Notes: a model not told the origin generated them from the sequence alone. A DNA stretch of 64,000 nucleotides from Membranipora membranacea (GCA_914767715.1 OU612070.1:19270025-19334024), one strand, 5' to 3'. Positions 36,055-51,603 are shown, numbered from the stretch's first letter. Translations and numbers: made by a program.

Positions 36055-39000
36055 TCATACTTTTACATTACATCTCTTACATTCGTCTCTTACATTTGTG
36101 TTTTACATTAGTTAATGTTCCAAAAGGCCTACATACTCTTACAAAACTTTTTCATACATTCCTCACTGTTACATTACTTAGTCTTACATTCTTTACTCTA
36201 ACATTACCTACTCCTAAGTTATGTCTTATTCATCACTATCTCTTATATTACATCTCTTACATTCGTCTCTTACAGTACTTACTCTAACAAGACCTACTCC
36301 TAAGTTACGTCTTTTTCATTACTATCTCTTATATTACATCTCTTACATTCGTCTCTTACAGTACTTACTCTAACATTACCTACTCCTAAGTTACGTCTTA
36401 TTCATCACTATCTCTAATATTACATCTCTTACATTCGTCTCTTACAGTACTTACTCTAACATTACCTACTCCTAAGTTACGTCTTATTCATAACTATCTC
36501 TTATATAACATCTCTTACATTCGGCTCTTGCAGTACTAACTCTAACATTACCTACTCCTAAGTTACGTCTTATTCATAACTATCTCTTACATTACTTCTC
36601 TTACATTCATCTCTTACAGTACTTACACTAACATTACCTTCTCCTAAGTTACGTCATATTCATCACTATCTCTTACATTACTATCTCTTACATTCATCTC
36701 TTGCAGTACCTACTCTAACATAACCTACTCCTAAATTACATCTTATTCATCACTATCTCTTACATTACTTATCTTACATTTATCTCTTACAGTACCTACT
36801 CTAACATTACCTACTCCTAAATTACGTCTTATTCATTACTATCTCTTATATTACATCCCTTACATTCGTCTCTTACAGTACTCACTCAAACATTACCTAC
36901 TCCTAAATTACGTCTTATTCATTACTATCTCTTATATTACATCTCTTACATACGTCTCTTACAGTACCTACTCTAACATAACCTACTCCTAAATTACATC
37001 TTATTCATCACTATCTCTTACATTACTTATCTTACATTTATCTCTTACAGTACCTACTCTAACATTACCTACTCCTAAATTACGTCTTATTCATTACTAT
37101 CTCTTATATTACATCCCTTACATTCGTCTCTTACAGTACTCACTCAAACATTACCTACTCCTAAATTACGTCTTATTCATTACTATCTCTTATATTACAT
37201 CTCTTACATACGTCTCTTACAGTACCTAGTCTAACATTACCTACTCCTAAATTACGTCTTATTCATCACTATCTCTTATATTACATCTCTTACATACGTC
37301 TCTTACAGTACCTAGTCTAACATTACCTACTCCTAAATTACGTCTTATTCATCACTATCTCTTACATTACTATCTCTTACATTCATCTCTTGCAGTACCT
37401 ACTCTAACATAACCTACTCCTAAATTACATCTTATTCATCACTATCTCTTACATTACTTATCTTACATTTATCTCTTACAGTACCTACTCTAACATTACC
37501 TACTCCTAAATTACGTCTCATTCATTACTATCTCTTATATTACATCCCTTACATTCGTCTCTTACAGTACTCACTCAAACATTACCTACTCCTAAATTAC
37601 GTCTTATTCATTACTATCTCTTATATTACATCTCTTACATACGTCTCTTACAGTACCTAGTCTAACATTACCTACTCCTAAATTACGTCTTATTCATCAC
37701 TATCTCTTATATTACATCTCTTACACTCGTCTCTTATAGTACTTACTCTAACATTACCTACTCCTAAATTACGTCTTATTCATTACTGTCTCTTATATTA
37801 CATCTCTTACATTCGTCTCTTACAGTACTAACTCTAACATTACCTACTCCTAAGTTACGTCTTATTCAACACTATCTCTTATATTACATCCCTTACATTC
37901 GTCTCTTACAGTACTAAATCTAACATTACCTACTCCTAAGTTACGTCTTATTCATTACAATCTCTTATATTACACCTCTTACATTTGTCTCTTACAGTAC
38001 TCACTCTAACATTACCTACTCCTAAGTTACGTCTTATTCAACACTATCTCTTACATTACTTCTCTTACATTCATCTCTTACAGTACTTACACTAACATTA
38101 CCTTCTCCTAAGTTACGTCATATTCATCACTATCTCTTACATTACTATCTCTTACATTCATCTCTTGCAGTACCTACTCTAACATTACCTACTCCTAAAT
38201 TACATCTTATTCATCACTATCTCTTACATTACTTATCTTACATTTATCTCTTACAGTACCTACTCTAACATTACCTACTCCTAAATTACGTCTTATTCAT
38301 TACTATCTCTTATATAACATCCCTTACATTCGTCTCTTACAGTACTCACTCTAACACTACCTACTCCTAAGTTACGTCTTATTCATTACTATCTCTTATA
38401 TTACATCTCTTACATTCGTCTCTTACAGAACTTACACTAACATTACCTTCTCCTAAGTTACGTCTTATTCATTACTATCTCTTATATTACATCTCTTACA
38501 TTCGTCTCTTACAGTACTCACTCTAACACTACCTACTCCTAAGTTATGTCTTATTCATTACTATCTCTTATATTACATCTCTTACATTCGTCTCTTACAG
38601 TACTTACTCTAACATAACCTACTCCCAAGTTACATCTTATTCATTACTATCTCTTATGTAACATCTCTTACATTCGTCTCTTACAGTACTTACTCTAACA
38701 TAACCTACTCCCAAGTTACATCTTATTCATTACTATCTCTTATATTACACCTCTTACATTTGTCTCTTACAGTGCTCACTCTAACATTACCTACTCCTAA
38801 GATACATCTTATTCATTACTATCTCTTATATTACACCTCTTACATTTGTCTCTTAGAGTACTTACTCTAACATAACCTACTCCCAAGTTACATCTTATTC
38901 ATTACTATCTCTTATATAACATCTCTTACATTCGTCTCTTACAGTACTTACACTAACATAACCTTCTCCTAAGTTATGTCTTATTCATTACTATCTCTAA

Positions 39001-42000
39001 TATTACATCTCTTACATTCGTCTCTTACAGTACTCACTCTAACATTATCTACTCCTAAGTTACATCTTATTCATTACTATCTCTTATATTACATCTCTTA
39101 CATTCGTCTCTTAGAGTACTTACTCTAACATTACCTACTCCTAAGTTACGTCTTATTCATTACTATCTCTTATATTACATCTCTTACATTTGTCTCTTAC
39201 AGTACTCACTCTAACATTACCTACTCCTAAATTACGTCTTAGTCATCACTATCTCTTATATTACTTCTCTTACATTCGTCTCTTACAGTACCTACTCCAA
39301 CATTACCTACTCCTAAGTTACAACTTATTCATCACTATCTCTTATATTACATTTCTTACATTCATCTCCTACAGTACCTACTCTAACATTACCTACTCCT
39401 AAATTACGTCTTATTCATCACTATCTCTTATATTACATCTCTTTCATTAGTCTCTTACAGTACTTACTCTAACATTACCTACTCCTAAGTTACGTGTTAT
39501 TCATTACTACCTCTTATATTACATCTCTTACATTCATCTCTTACAGTACTTACTCTAACATTATCACTCATAAGTTACGTCTTATTCATTACTATCTCTT
39601 ATATTACATCTCTTACATTCATCTCTTACAGTACTTACACTCACATTACCTACTCCTAAGTTACGTCTTATTCATCACCGTCTCTTACATTACTATCTCT
39701 TACATTTATCTCTTGCAGTACCTACTCTAACATTACCTACTCCTAAATTACATCTTATTCATCACTATCTCTTACATTACTTGTCTTACATTTATCTCTT
39801 ACAGTACCTACTCTAACATTACCTACTCCTAAATTACGTCTTATTCATTACTATCTCTTTTATTACATCCCTTACACTCGTCTCTTACAGTACTCACTCA
39901 AACATTACCTACTCCTAAATTACGTCTTATTCATTACTATCTCTTATATTACATCTCTTACATTCGTCTCTTACAGAACTTACACTAACATTACCTTCTC
40001 CTAAGTTACGTCTTATTCATTACTATCTCTTATATTACATCTCTTACATTCGTCTCTTACAGTACTCACTCTAACACTACCTACTCCTAAGTTATGTCTT
40101 ATTCATTACTATCTCTTATATTACATCTCTTACATTCGTCTCTTAGAGTACTTACTCTAACATAACCTACTCCCAAGTTACATCTTATTCATTACTATCT
40201 CTTATGTAACATCTCTTACATTCGTCTCTTACAGTACTTACTCTAACATAACCTACTCCCAAGTTACATCTTATTCATTACTATCTCTTATATTACACCT
40301 CTTACATTTGTCTCTTACAGTGCTCACTCTAACATTACCTACTCCTAAGATACATCTTATTCATTACTATCTCTTATATTACACCTCTTACATTTGTCTC
40401 TTAGAGTACTTACTCTAACATAACCTACTCCCAAGTTACATCTTATTCATTACTATCTCTTATATAACATCTCTTACATTCGTCTCTTACAGTACTTACA
40501 CTAACATAACCTTCTCCTAAGTTATGTCTTATTCATTACTATCTCTAATATTACATCTCTTACATTCGTCTCTTACAGTACTCACTCTAACATTATCTAC
40601 TCCTAAGTTACATCTTATTCATTACTATCTCTTATATTACATCTCTTACATTCGTCTCTTAGAGTACTTACTCTAACATTACCTACTCCTAAGTTACGTC
40701 TTATTCATTACTATCTCTTATATTACATCTCTTACATTTGTCTCTTACAGTACTCACTCTAACATTACCTACTCCTAAATTACGTCTTAGTCATCACTAT
40801 CTCTTATATTACTTCTCTTACATTCGTCTCTTACAGTACCTACTCCAACATTACCTACTCCTAAGTTACAACTTATTCATCACTATCTCTTATATTACAT
40901 TTCTTACATTCATCTCCTACAGTACCTACTCTAACATTACCTACTCCTAAATTACGTCTTATTCATCACTATCTCTTATATTACATCTCTTACATTAGTC
41001 TCTTACAGTACTTACTCTAACATTACCTACTCCTAAGTTACGTGTTATTCATTACTACCTCTTATATTACATCTCTTACATTCATCTCTTACAGTACTTA
41101 CTCTAACATTATCACTCATAAGTTACGTCTTATTCATTACTATCTCTTATATTACATCTCTTACATTCATCTCTTACAGTACTTACACTAACATTACCTA
41201 CTCCTAAGTTACGTCTTATTCATCACCGTCTCTTACATTGCTATCTCTTACATTTATCTCTTGCAGTACCTACTCTAACATTACCTACTCCTAAATTACA
41301 TCTTATTCATCACTATCTCTTACATTACTTGTCTTACATTTATCTCTTACAGTACCTACTCTAACATTACCTACTCCTAAATTACGTCTTATTCATTACT
41401 ATCTCTTTTATTACATCCCTTACACTCGTCTCTTACAGTACTCACTCAAACATTACCTACTCCTAAATTACGTCTTATTCATTACTACCTCTTATATTAC
41501 ATCTCTTACATTCGTCTCTTACAGTGCCTAGTCTAACATTACCTACTCCTAAATTACGTCTTATTCATCACTATCTCTTATATTACATCTCTTACACTCG
41601 TCTCTTATAGTACTTACACTAACATTACCTACTCCTAAGTCACGTCTTATTCATCACTATCTCTAATATTACATCTCTTACATTCGTCTCTTACGGTACT
41701 AACTCTAACATTACCTACTCCTAAGTTACGTCTTATTCATAACTATCTCTTATGTAACATCTCTTACATTCGTCTCTTACAGTACTTACTCTAACATAAC
41801 CTACTCCCAAGTTACATCTTATTCATTACTATCTCTTATATTACACCTCTTACATTTGTCTCTTACAGTGCTCACTCTAACATTACCTACTCCTAAGATA
41901 CATCTTATTCATTACTATCTCTTATATTACACCTCTTACATTTGTCTCTTAGAGTACTTACTCTAACATAACCTACTCCCAAGTTACATCTTATTCATTA

Positions 42001-45000
42001 CTATCTCTTATATAACATCTCTTACATTCGTCTCTTACAGTACTTACACTAACATAACCTTCTCCTAAGTTATGTCTTATTCATTACTATCTCTAATATT
42101 ACATCTCTTACATTCGTCTCTTACAGTACTCACTCTAACATTATCTACTCCTAAGTTACATCTTATTCATTACTATCTCTTATATTACATCTCTTACATT
42201 CGTCTCTTACAGTACTTACTCTAACATTACCTACTCCTAAGTTACGTCTTATTCATTACTATCTCTTATATTACATCTCTTACATTTGTCTCTTACAGTA
42301 CTCACTCTAACATTACCTACTCCTAAGTTACGTCTTAGTCATCACTATCTCTTATATTACATCTCTTACATTCGTCTCTTACAGTACCTACTCCAACATT
42401 ACCTACTCCTAAGTTACAACTTATTCATCACTATCTCTTATATTACATTTCTTACATTCATCTCCTACAGTACCTACTCTAACATTACCTACTCCTAAAT
42501 TACGTCTTATTCATCACTATCTCTTATATTACATCTCTTACATTAGTCTCTTACAGTACTTACTCTAACATTACCTACTCCTAAGTTACGTGTTATTCAT
42601 TACTACCTCTTATATTACATCTCTTACATTCATCTCTTACAGTACTTACTCTAACATTATCACTCATAAGTTACGTCTTATTCATTACTATCTCTTATAT
42701 TACATCTCTTACATTCATCTCTTACAGTACTTACACTAACATTACCTACTCCTAAGTTACGTCTTATTCATCACCGTCTCTTACATTACTATCTCTTACA
42801 TTTATCTCTTGCAGTACCTACTCTAACATTACCTACTCCTAAATTACATCTTATTCATCACTATCTCTTACATTACTTGTCTTACATTTATCTCTTACAG
42901 TACCTACTCTAACATTACCTACTCCTAAATTACGTCTTATTCATTACTATCTCTTATATTACATCTCTTACATTCGTCTCTTACAGAACTTACACTAACA
43001 TTACCTTCTCCTAAGTTACGTCTTATTCATTACTATCTCTTATATTACATCTCTTACATTCGTCTCTTACAGTACTCACTCTAACACTACCTACTCCTAA
43101 GTTATGTCTTATTCATTACTATCTCTTATATTACATCTCTTACATTCGTCTCTTAGAGTACTTACTCTAACATAACCTACTCCCAAGTTACATCTTATTC
43201 ATTACTATCTCTTATGTAACATCTCTTACATTCGTCTCTTACAGTACTTACTCTAACATAACCTACTCCCAAGTTACATCTTATTCATTACTATCTCTTA
43301 TATTACACCTCTTACATTTGTCTCTTACAGTGCTCACTCTAACATCACCTACTCCTAAGATACATCTTATTCATTACTATCTCTTATATTACACCTCTTA
43401 CATTTGTCTCTTAGAGTACTTACTCTAACATAACCTACTCCCAAGTTACATCTTATTCATTACTATCTCTTATATAACATCTCTTACATTCGTCTCTTAC
43501 AGTACTTACACTAACATAACCTTCTCCTAAGTTATGTCTTATTCATTACTATCTCTAATATTACATCTCTTACATTCGTCTCTTACAGTACTCACTCTAA
43601 CATTATCTACTCCTAAGTTACATCTTATTCATTACTATCTCTTATATTACATCTCTTACATTCGTCTCTTAGAGTACTTACTCTAACATTACCTACTCCT
43701 AAGTTACGTCTTATTCATTACTATCTCTTATATTACATCTCTTACATTTGTCTCTTACAGTACTCACTCTAACATTACCTACTCCTAAATTACGTCTTAT
43801 TCATTACTACCTCTTATATTACATCTCTTACATTCGTCTCTTACAGTGCCTAGTCTAACATTACCTACTCCTAAATTACGTCTTATTCATCACTATCTCT
43901 TATATTACATCTCTTACACTCGTCTCTTATAGTACTTACACTAACATTACCTACTCCTAAGTCACGTCTTATTCATCACTATCTCTAATATTACATCTCT
44001 TACATTCGTCTCTTACGGTACTAACTCTAACATTACCTACTCCTAAGTTACGTCTTATTCATAACTATCTCTTATGTAACATCTCTTACATTCGTCTCTT
44101 ACAGTACTTACTCTAACATAACCTACTCCCAAGTTACATCTTATTCATTACTATCTCTTATATTACACCTCTTACATTTGTCTCTTACAGTGCTCACTCT
44201 AACATTACCTACTCCTAAGATACATCTTATTCATTACTATCTCTTATATTACACCTCTTACATTTGTCTCTTAGAGTACTTACTCTAACATAACCTACTC
44301 CCAAGTTACATCTTATTCATTACTATCTCTTATATAACATCTCTTACATTCGTCTCTTACAGTACTTACACTAACATAACCTTCTCCTAAGTTATGTCTT
44401 ATTCATTACTATCTCTAATATTACATCTCTTACATTCGTCTCTTACAGTACTCACTCTAACATTATCTACTCCTAAGTTACATCTTATTCATTACTATCT
44501 CTTATATTACATCTCTTACATTCGTCTCTTACAGTACTTACTCTAACATTACCTACTCCTAAGTTACGTCTTATTCATTACTATCTCTTATATTACATCT
44601 CTTACATTCGTCTCTTACAGTACTCACTCTAACATTACCTACTCCTAAATTACGTCTTATTCATTACTATCTCTTATATTACATCTCTTACATTCGTCTC
44701 TTACAGTACTTACTCTAACATTACCTACTCCTAAGTTACATCTTATTCATCACTATCTCTTATATTACATTTCTTACATTCATCTCCTACAGTACCTACT
44801 CTAACATTACCTACTCCTAAATTACGTCTTATTCATCACTATCTCTTATATTACATCTCTTACATTAGTCTCTTACAGTACTTACTCTAACATTACCTAC
44901 TCCTAAGTTACGTGTTATTCATTACTACCTCTTATATTACATCTCTTACATTCATCTCTTACAGTACTTACTCTAACATTATCACTCATAAGTTACGTCT

Positions 45001-48000
45001 TATTCATTACTATCTCTTATATTACATCTCTTACATTCATCTCTTACAGTACTTACACTAACATTACCTACTCCTAAGTTACGTCTTATTCATCACCGTC
45101 TCTTACATTACTATCTCTTACATTTATCTCTTGCAGTACCTACTCTAACATTACCTACTCCTAAATTACATCTTATTCATCACTATCTCTTACATTACTT
45201 GTCTTACATTTATCTCTTACAGTACCTACTCTAACATTACCTACTCCTAAATTACGTCTTATTCATTACTATCTCTTATATTACATCTCTTACATTCGTC
45301 TCTTACAGAACTTACACTAACATTACCTTCTCCTAAGTTACGTCTTATTCATTACTATCTCTTATATTACATCTCTTACATTCGTCTCTTACAGTACTCA
45401 CTCTAACACTACCTACTCCTAAGTTATGTCTTATTCATTACTATCTCTTATATTACATCTCTTACATTCGTCTCTTAGAGTACTTACTCTAACATAACCT
45501 ACTCCCAAGTTACATCTTATTCATTACTATCTCTTATGTAACATCTCTTACATTCGTCTCTTACAGTACTTACTCTAACATAACCTACTCCCAAGTTACA
45601 TCTTATTCATTACTATCTCTTATATTACACCTCTTACATTTGTCTCTTACAGTGCTCACTCTAACATCACCTACTCCTAAGATACATCTTATTCATTACT
45701 ATCTCTTATATTACACCTCTTACATTTGTCTCTTAGAGTACTTACTCTAACATAACCTACTCCCAAGTTACATCTTATTCATTACTATCTCTTATATAAC
45801 ATCTCTTACATTCGTCTCTTACAGTACTTACACTAACATAACCTTCTCCTAAGTTATGTCTTATTCATTACTATCTCTAATATTACATCTCTTACATTCG
45901 TCTCTTACAGTACTCACTCTAACATTATCTACTCCTAAGTTACATCTTATTCATTACTATCTCTTATATTACATCTCTTACATTCGTCTCTTAGAGTACT
46001 TACTCTAACATTACCTACTCCTAAGTTACGTCTTATTCATTACTATCTCTTATATTACATCTCTTACATTTGTCTCTTACAGTACTCACTCTAACATTAC
46101 CTACTCCTAAATTACGTCTTAGTCATCACTATCTCTTATATTACTTCTCTTACATTCGTCTCTTACAGTACCTACTCCAACATTACCTACTCCTAAGTTA
46201 CAACTTATTCATCACTATCTCTTATATTACATTTCTTACATTCATCTCCTACAGTACCTACTCTAACATTACCTACTCCTAAATTACGTCTTATTCATCA
46301 CTATCTCTTATATTACATCTCTTACATTAGTCTCTTACAGTACTTACTCTAACGTTACCTACTCCTAAGTTACGTGTTATTCATTACTACCTCTTATATT
46401 ACATCTCTTACATTCATCTCTTACAGTACTTACTCTAACATTATCACTCATAAGTTACGTCTTATTCATTACTATCTCTTATATTACATCTCTTACATTC
46501 ATCTCTTACAGTACTTACACTAACATTACCTACTCCTAAGTTACGTCTTATTCATCACCGTCTCTTACATTACTATCTCTTACATTTATCTCTTGCAGTA
46601 CCTACTCTAACATTACCTACTCCTAAATTACATCTTATTCATCACTATCTCTTACATTACTTGTCTTACATTTATCTCTTACAGTACCTACTCTAACATT
46701 ACCTACTCCTAAATTACGTCTTATTCATTACTATCTCTTTTATTACATCCCTTACACTCGTCTCTTACAGTACTCACTCAAACATTACCTACTCCTAAAT
46801 TACGTCTTATTCATTACTACCTCTTATATTACATCTCTTACATTCGTCTCTTACAGTGCCTAGTCTAACATTACCTACTCCTAAATTACGTCTTATTCAT
46901 CACTATCTCTTATATTACATCTCTTACACTCGTCTCTTATAGTACTTACACTAACATTACCTACTCCTAAGTCACGTCTTATTCATCACTATCTCTAATA
47001 TTACATCTCTTACATTCGTCTCTTACGGTACTAACTCTAACATTACCTACTCCTAAGTTACGTCTTATTCATAACTATCTCTTATGTAACATCTCTTACA
47101 TTCGTCTCTTACAGTACTTACTCTAACATAACCTACTCCCAAGTTACATCTTATTCATTACTATCTCTTATATTACACCTCTTACATTTGTCTCTTACAG
47201 TGCTCACTCTAACATTACCTACTCCTAAGATACATCTTATTCATTACTATCTCTTATATTACACCTCTTACATTTGTCTCTTAGAGTACTTACTCTAACA
47301 TAACCTACTCCCAAGTTACATCTTATTCATTACTATCTCTTATATAACATCTCTTACATTCGTCTCTTACAGTACTTACACTAACATAACCTTCTCCTAA
47401 GTTATGTCTTATTCATTACTATCTCTAATATTACATCTCTTACATTCGTCTCTTACAGTACTCACTCTAACATTATCTACTCCTAAGTTACAACTTATTC
47501 ATTACTATCTCTTATATTACATCTCTTACATTCGTCTCTTAGAGTACTTACTCTAACATTACCTACTCCTAAGTTACGTCTTATTCATTACTATCTCTTA
47601 TATTACATCTCTTACATTTGTCTCTTACAGTACTCACTCTAACATTACCTACTCCTAAATTACGTCTTAGTCATCACTATCTCTTATATTACTTCTCTTA
47701 CATTCGTCTCTTACAGTACCTACTCCAACATTACCTACTCCTAAGTTACAACTTATTCATCACTATCTCTTATATTACATTTCTTACATTCATCTCCTAC
47801 AGTACCTACTCTAACATTACCTACTCCTAAATTACGTCTTATTCATCACTATCTCTTATATTACATCTCTTACATTAGTCTCTTACAGTACTTACTCTAA
47901 CATTACCTACTCCTAAGTTACGTGTTATTCATTACTACCTCTTATATTACATCTCTTACATTCATCTCTTACAGTACTTACTCTAACATTATCACTCATA

Positions 48001-51000
48001 AGTTACGTCTTATTCATTACTATCTCTTATATTACATCTCTTACATTCATCTCTTACAGTACTTACACTAACATTACCTACTCCTAAGTTACGTCTTATT
48101 CATCACCGTCTCTTACATTACTATCTCTTACATTTATCTCTTGCAGTACCTACTCTAACATTACCTACTCCTAAATTACATCTTATTCATCACTATCTCT
48201 TACATTACTTGTCTTACATTTATCTCTTACAGTACCTACTCTAACATTACCTACTCCTAAATTACGTCTTATTCATTACTATCTCTTTTATTACATCCCT
48301 TACACTCGTCTCTTACAGTACTCACTCAAACATTACCTACTCCTAAATTACGTCTTATTCATTACTACCTCTTATATTACATCTCTTACATTCGTCTCTT
48401 ACAGTGCCTAGTCTAACATTACCTACTCCTAAATTACGTCTTATTCATCACTATCTCTTATATTACATCTCTTACACTCGTCTCTTATAGTACTTACACT
48501 AACATTACCTACTCCTAAGTCACGTCTTATTCATCACTATCTCTAATATTACATCTCTTACATTCGTCTCTTACGGTACTAACTCTAACATTACCTACTC
48601 CTAAGTTACGTCTTATTCATAACTATCTCTTATATAACATCTCTTACATTCGTCTTTTGCAGTACTAACTCTAACATTACCTACTCCTAAGTTACGTCTT
48701 ATTCATAACTATCTCTTATATTACATCTCTTACATTCGTCTCTTACAGTACTTACTCTAACATTACCTACTCATAAGTTACATCTTATTCAACACTATCT
48801 CTTATATTACAACCCTTACATTCATCTCTTACAGTACTTACTCTAACATAACCTACTCCTAAGTTACGTCTTATTCATTACTATCTCTTATATTACATCC
48901 CTTACATTCGTCTCTTACAGTACTCACTCTAACACTACCTACTCCTAAGTTACGTCTTATTCATAACTATCTCTTATATTACATCTCTTACATTCGTCTC
49001 TTACAGTACTTACTCTAACATTACCTACTCCTAAGTTACGTCTTATTCATAACTATCTCCTATCTTACATCTCTTACATTAGTCTCTTACAGTACTTACT
49101 CTAACATTACCTACTCCTAAGTTACGTCTTATTCATTACTATCTCTTATCTTACATCTCTTACATTAGTCTCTTACAGTACTTGCTCTAACATTACCTTC
49201 TCCTAAGTTACGTCTTATTCATAACTATCTCTTATATTACATCTCTTACATTCGTCTCTTACAGTACTTACTCTAACATTACATACTCCTAAGTTACATC
49301 TTATTCAACACTATCTCTTATATTACAACCCTTACATTCATCTCTTACAGTACTTACTCTAACATTACCTACTCCTAAGTTACGTCTTATTCATCACTAT
49401 CTCATATATTACACCTCTTACATTCGTCTCTTACAGTACTCACTCTAACACTACCTACTCCTAAGTTACGTCTTATTCATTACTATCTCTTATCTTACAT
49501 CTCTTACATTAGTCTCTTACAGTACTTACTCTAACATTACCTTCTCCTAAGTTACGTCTTATTCATAACTATCTCTTATATTACATCTCTTACATTCGTC
49601 TCTTACAGTACTTACTCTAACATTACCTACTCCTAAGTTACATCTTATTCAACACTATCTCTTATATTACAACCCTTACATTCATCTCTTACAGTACTTA
49701 CTCTAACATTACCTACTCCTAAGTTACGTCTTATTCATCACTATCTCATATATTACACCTCTTACATTCGTCTCTTACAGTACTCACTCTAACACTACCT
49801 ACTCCTAAGTTACGTCTTATTCATTACTATCTCTTATATTACATCTCTTACATTCGTCTCTTACAGTACTCACTCTAACATGACCTACTCCTAAGTGTTG
49901 TCTTATTCATTACTATCTCTTATATTACATCTCTTACATTCGTCTCTTACAGTACTCACTCTAACACTACCTACTCCTAAGTTACGTCTTATTCATTACT
50001 ATCTCTTATCTTACATCTCTTACATTAGTCTCTTATAGTTCTTACTCTAACATTACCTACTCCTAAGTTACGTGTTATTCATTACTATCTCTTATATTAC
50101 ATCTCTTACATTCAACTCTTACAGTACTTACTCTAACATTACCTACTCCTAAGTTACGTCTTATTCATTACTTTCTCTTATATTACATCTCTTACACTTA
50201 TCTCTTACAGTACTTACTCTAACATTACCTACTCCTAAGTTACATCTTATTCATTACTACCTCTTATATTACACCTCTTACACTCGTCTCTTACAGTACC
50301 CACTCTAACATTATCTACTCCTAAGTTACAACTTATTCATTACTATCTCTTATATTACATCTCATACTTTCTTCTCTTACAGTACTTACTCTAACATTAC
50401 CTACTCCTAAGTTACATCTTATTCATTACTATCTCTTATATTACATCTCTTACACTCGTCTCTTACAGTACCCACTCTAATATTATCTACTCCTAAGTTA
50501 CAACTTATTCATTACTATCTCTTATATTACATCTCATACTTTCTTCTCTTACAGTACTTACTCTAACATTACCTACTCCTAAGTTACATCTTATTCATAA
50601 CTACCTCTTATATTACATCTCTTACACTCGCCTCTTACAGTACCCACTCTAACATTATCTACTCCTAAGTTACAACTTATTCATTACTATCTCTTATATT
50701 ACTTCACATACTTTCTTCTCTTACAGTACTTACTCTAACATTACCTACTCCTAAGTTACATCTTATTCATTACTACCTCTTATATTACATCTCATACACT
50801 CGTCTCTTACAGTACCCACTCTAACATTTTCTACTCTTAAGTTACAACTTATTCATTACTATCTCTTATATTACATCTCATACTTTCTTCTCTTACAGTA
50901 CTTACTCTAACATTACCTACTCCTAAGTTACATCTTATTCATTACTACCTCTTATATTACATCTCTTACACTCAACTCTTACAGTACTTACTCTAACATT

Positions 51001-51215
51001 ACCTACTCCTAAGTTACATCTTATTCATCACTATCTCTTATATTACACCTCTTACATTCGTCTCTTACAGTACTTACTCTAACATACCTACTTCTCCATT
51101 ACGTCTCTTGCATAAAACCTCTTACATTCGTCTCTGATTATAACTCACTCTTACATTATTCACTCCTACATTACGTCTCTCACATAATATCTCTCACATT
51201 CATCTCTGAAATTAC
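36055..51215 (+). repeat. 86-bp satellite array with higher-order repeats
   Basis: About 175 head-to-tail copies of an 86-bp monomer containing CTCTTACAGTACTTACTCTA, ACATTACCTACTCCTAAG and TTACGTCTTATTCATTACTA. The plus strand is nearly G-free, with about four G per monomer. Diagnostic variants recur at exact multiples of 86. The variant ATCACTCATAAG is at 39563, 41111, 42659, 44981, 46443 and 47991, steps of 18, 18, 27, 17 and 18 monomers. The variant TTATGTAAC is at 38654, 40202, 41750, 43212, 44072, 45534 and 47082. Multi-monomer units are therefore repeated almost unchanged, while monomers within a unit differ visibly. The right part (50361-50900) repeats as dimers of 172 bp. Edges at 36055-36185 and 51085-51215 are decayed. 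The monomer seems built from shorter TCTTACATTACT-like pieces. Not coding: 86 is not a multiple of 3. Confidence 0.97.
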
Positions 51216-51223
51216 TTTCTTAA

Positions 51224-51599
51224 AGGGCAACCAAGGCTTCAAACAACTTCTCATTGATGGCCATTGATTAATAGCCGATTGCACTTCTGCATGGGGAAAA
51301 AGACAAAATATATTTCGGATGATTATTCAGCCAGAATTCTTGTGAAACATTTCTTCCATCAGATACTCAAACTCAGCTACAAGAGAATACCGCATAGCAG
51401 TTTCCTGTTCTTGTTATTATTTAGCCTGTGCTCTATAATTATTACAGCAAAGTCTTGGAACCTACCCTAAACTGAAGTGTTACCCAGCTTAGAGTCAGTA
51501 ACTACTTTGAGTTTTGTATCGTGTAATGCACAAAGCTGATGCCGCCCAGCACATTATCTTCTACCCATTAATGCATTGCTGCGAAACCTTGGTAGCCCT
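51224..51599. mobile_element. TTAA-flanked non-autonomous element, copy 2 (piggyBac-like MITE)
   Basis: A 376-bp homologue of the element at 673-1029 in the same orientation, with ends AGGGCAACCA and GGTAGCCCT (one base decayed) and TTAA at 51220-51223 and 51600-51603. It carries about 20 bp absent from copy 1, around 51345-51365. It abuts the decayed right edge of the satellite. Confidence 0.75.
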
Positions 51600-51603
51600 T
51601 TAA

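Noticed and set aside
39190-47830. Five near-identical 70-residue Tyr/Leu/Ser-rich frames in the satellite
   Set aside because: They are chance frames in tandem DNA. The 86-bp period shifts the frame each unit, and their repetition only reflects the higher-order repeat.
36055-51215. CRISPR-like array
   Set aside because: Units are directly adjacent with no unique spacers, the repeats vary, and the genome is eukaryotic.
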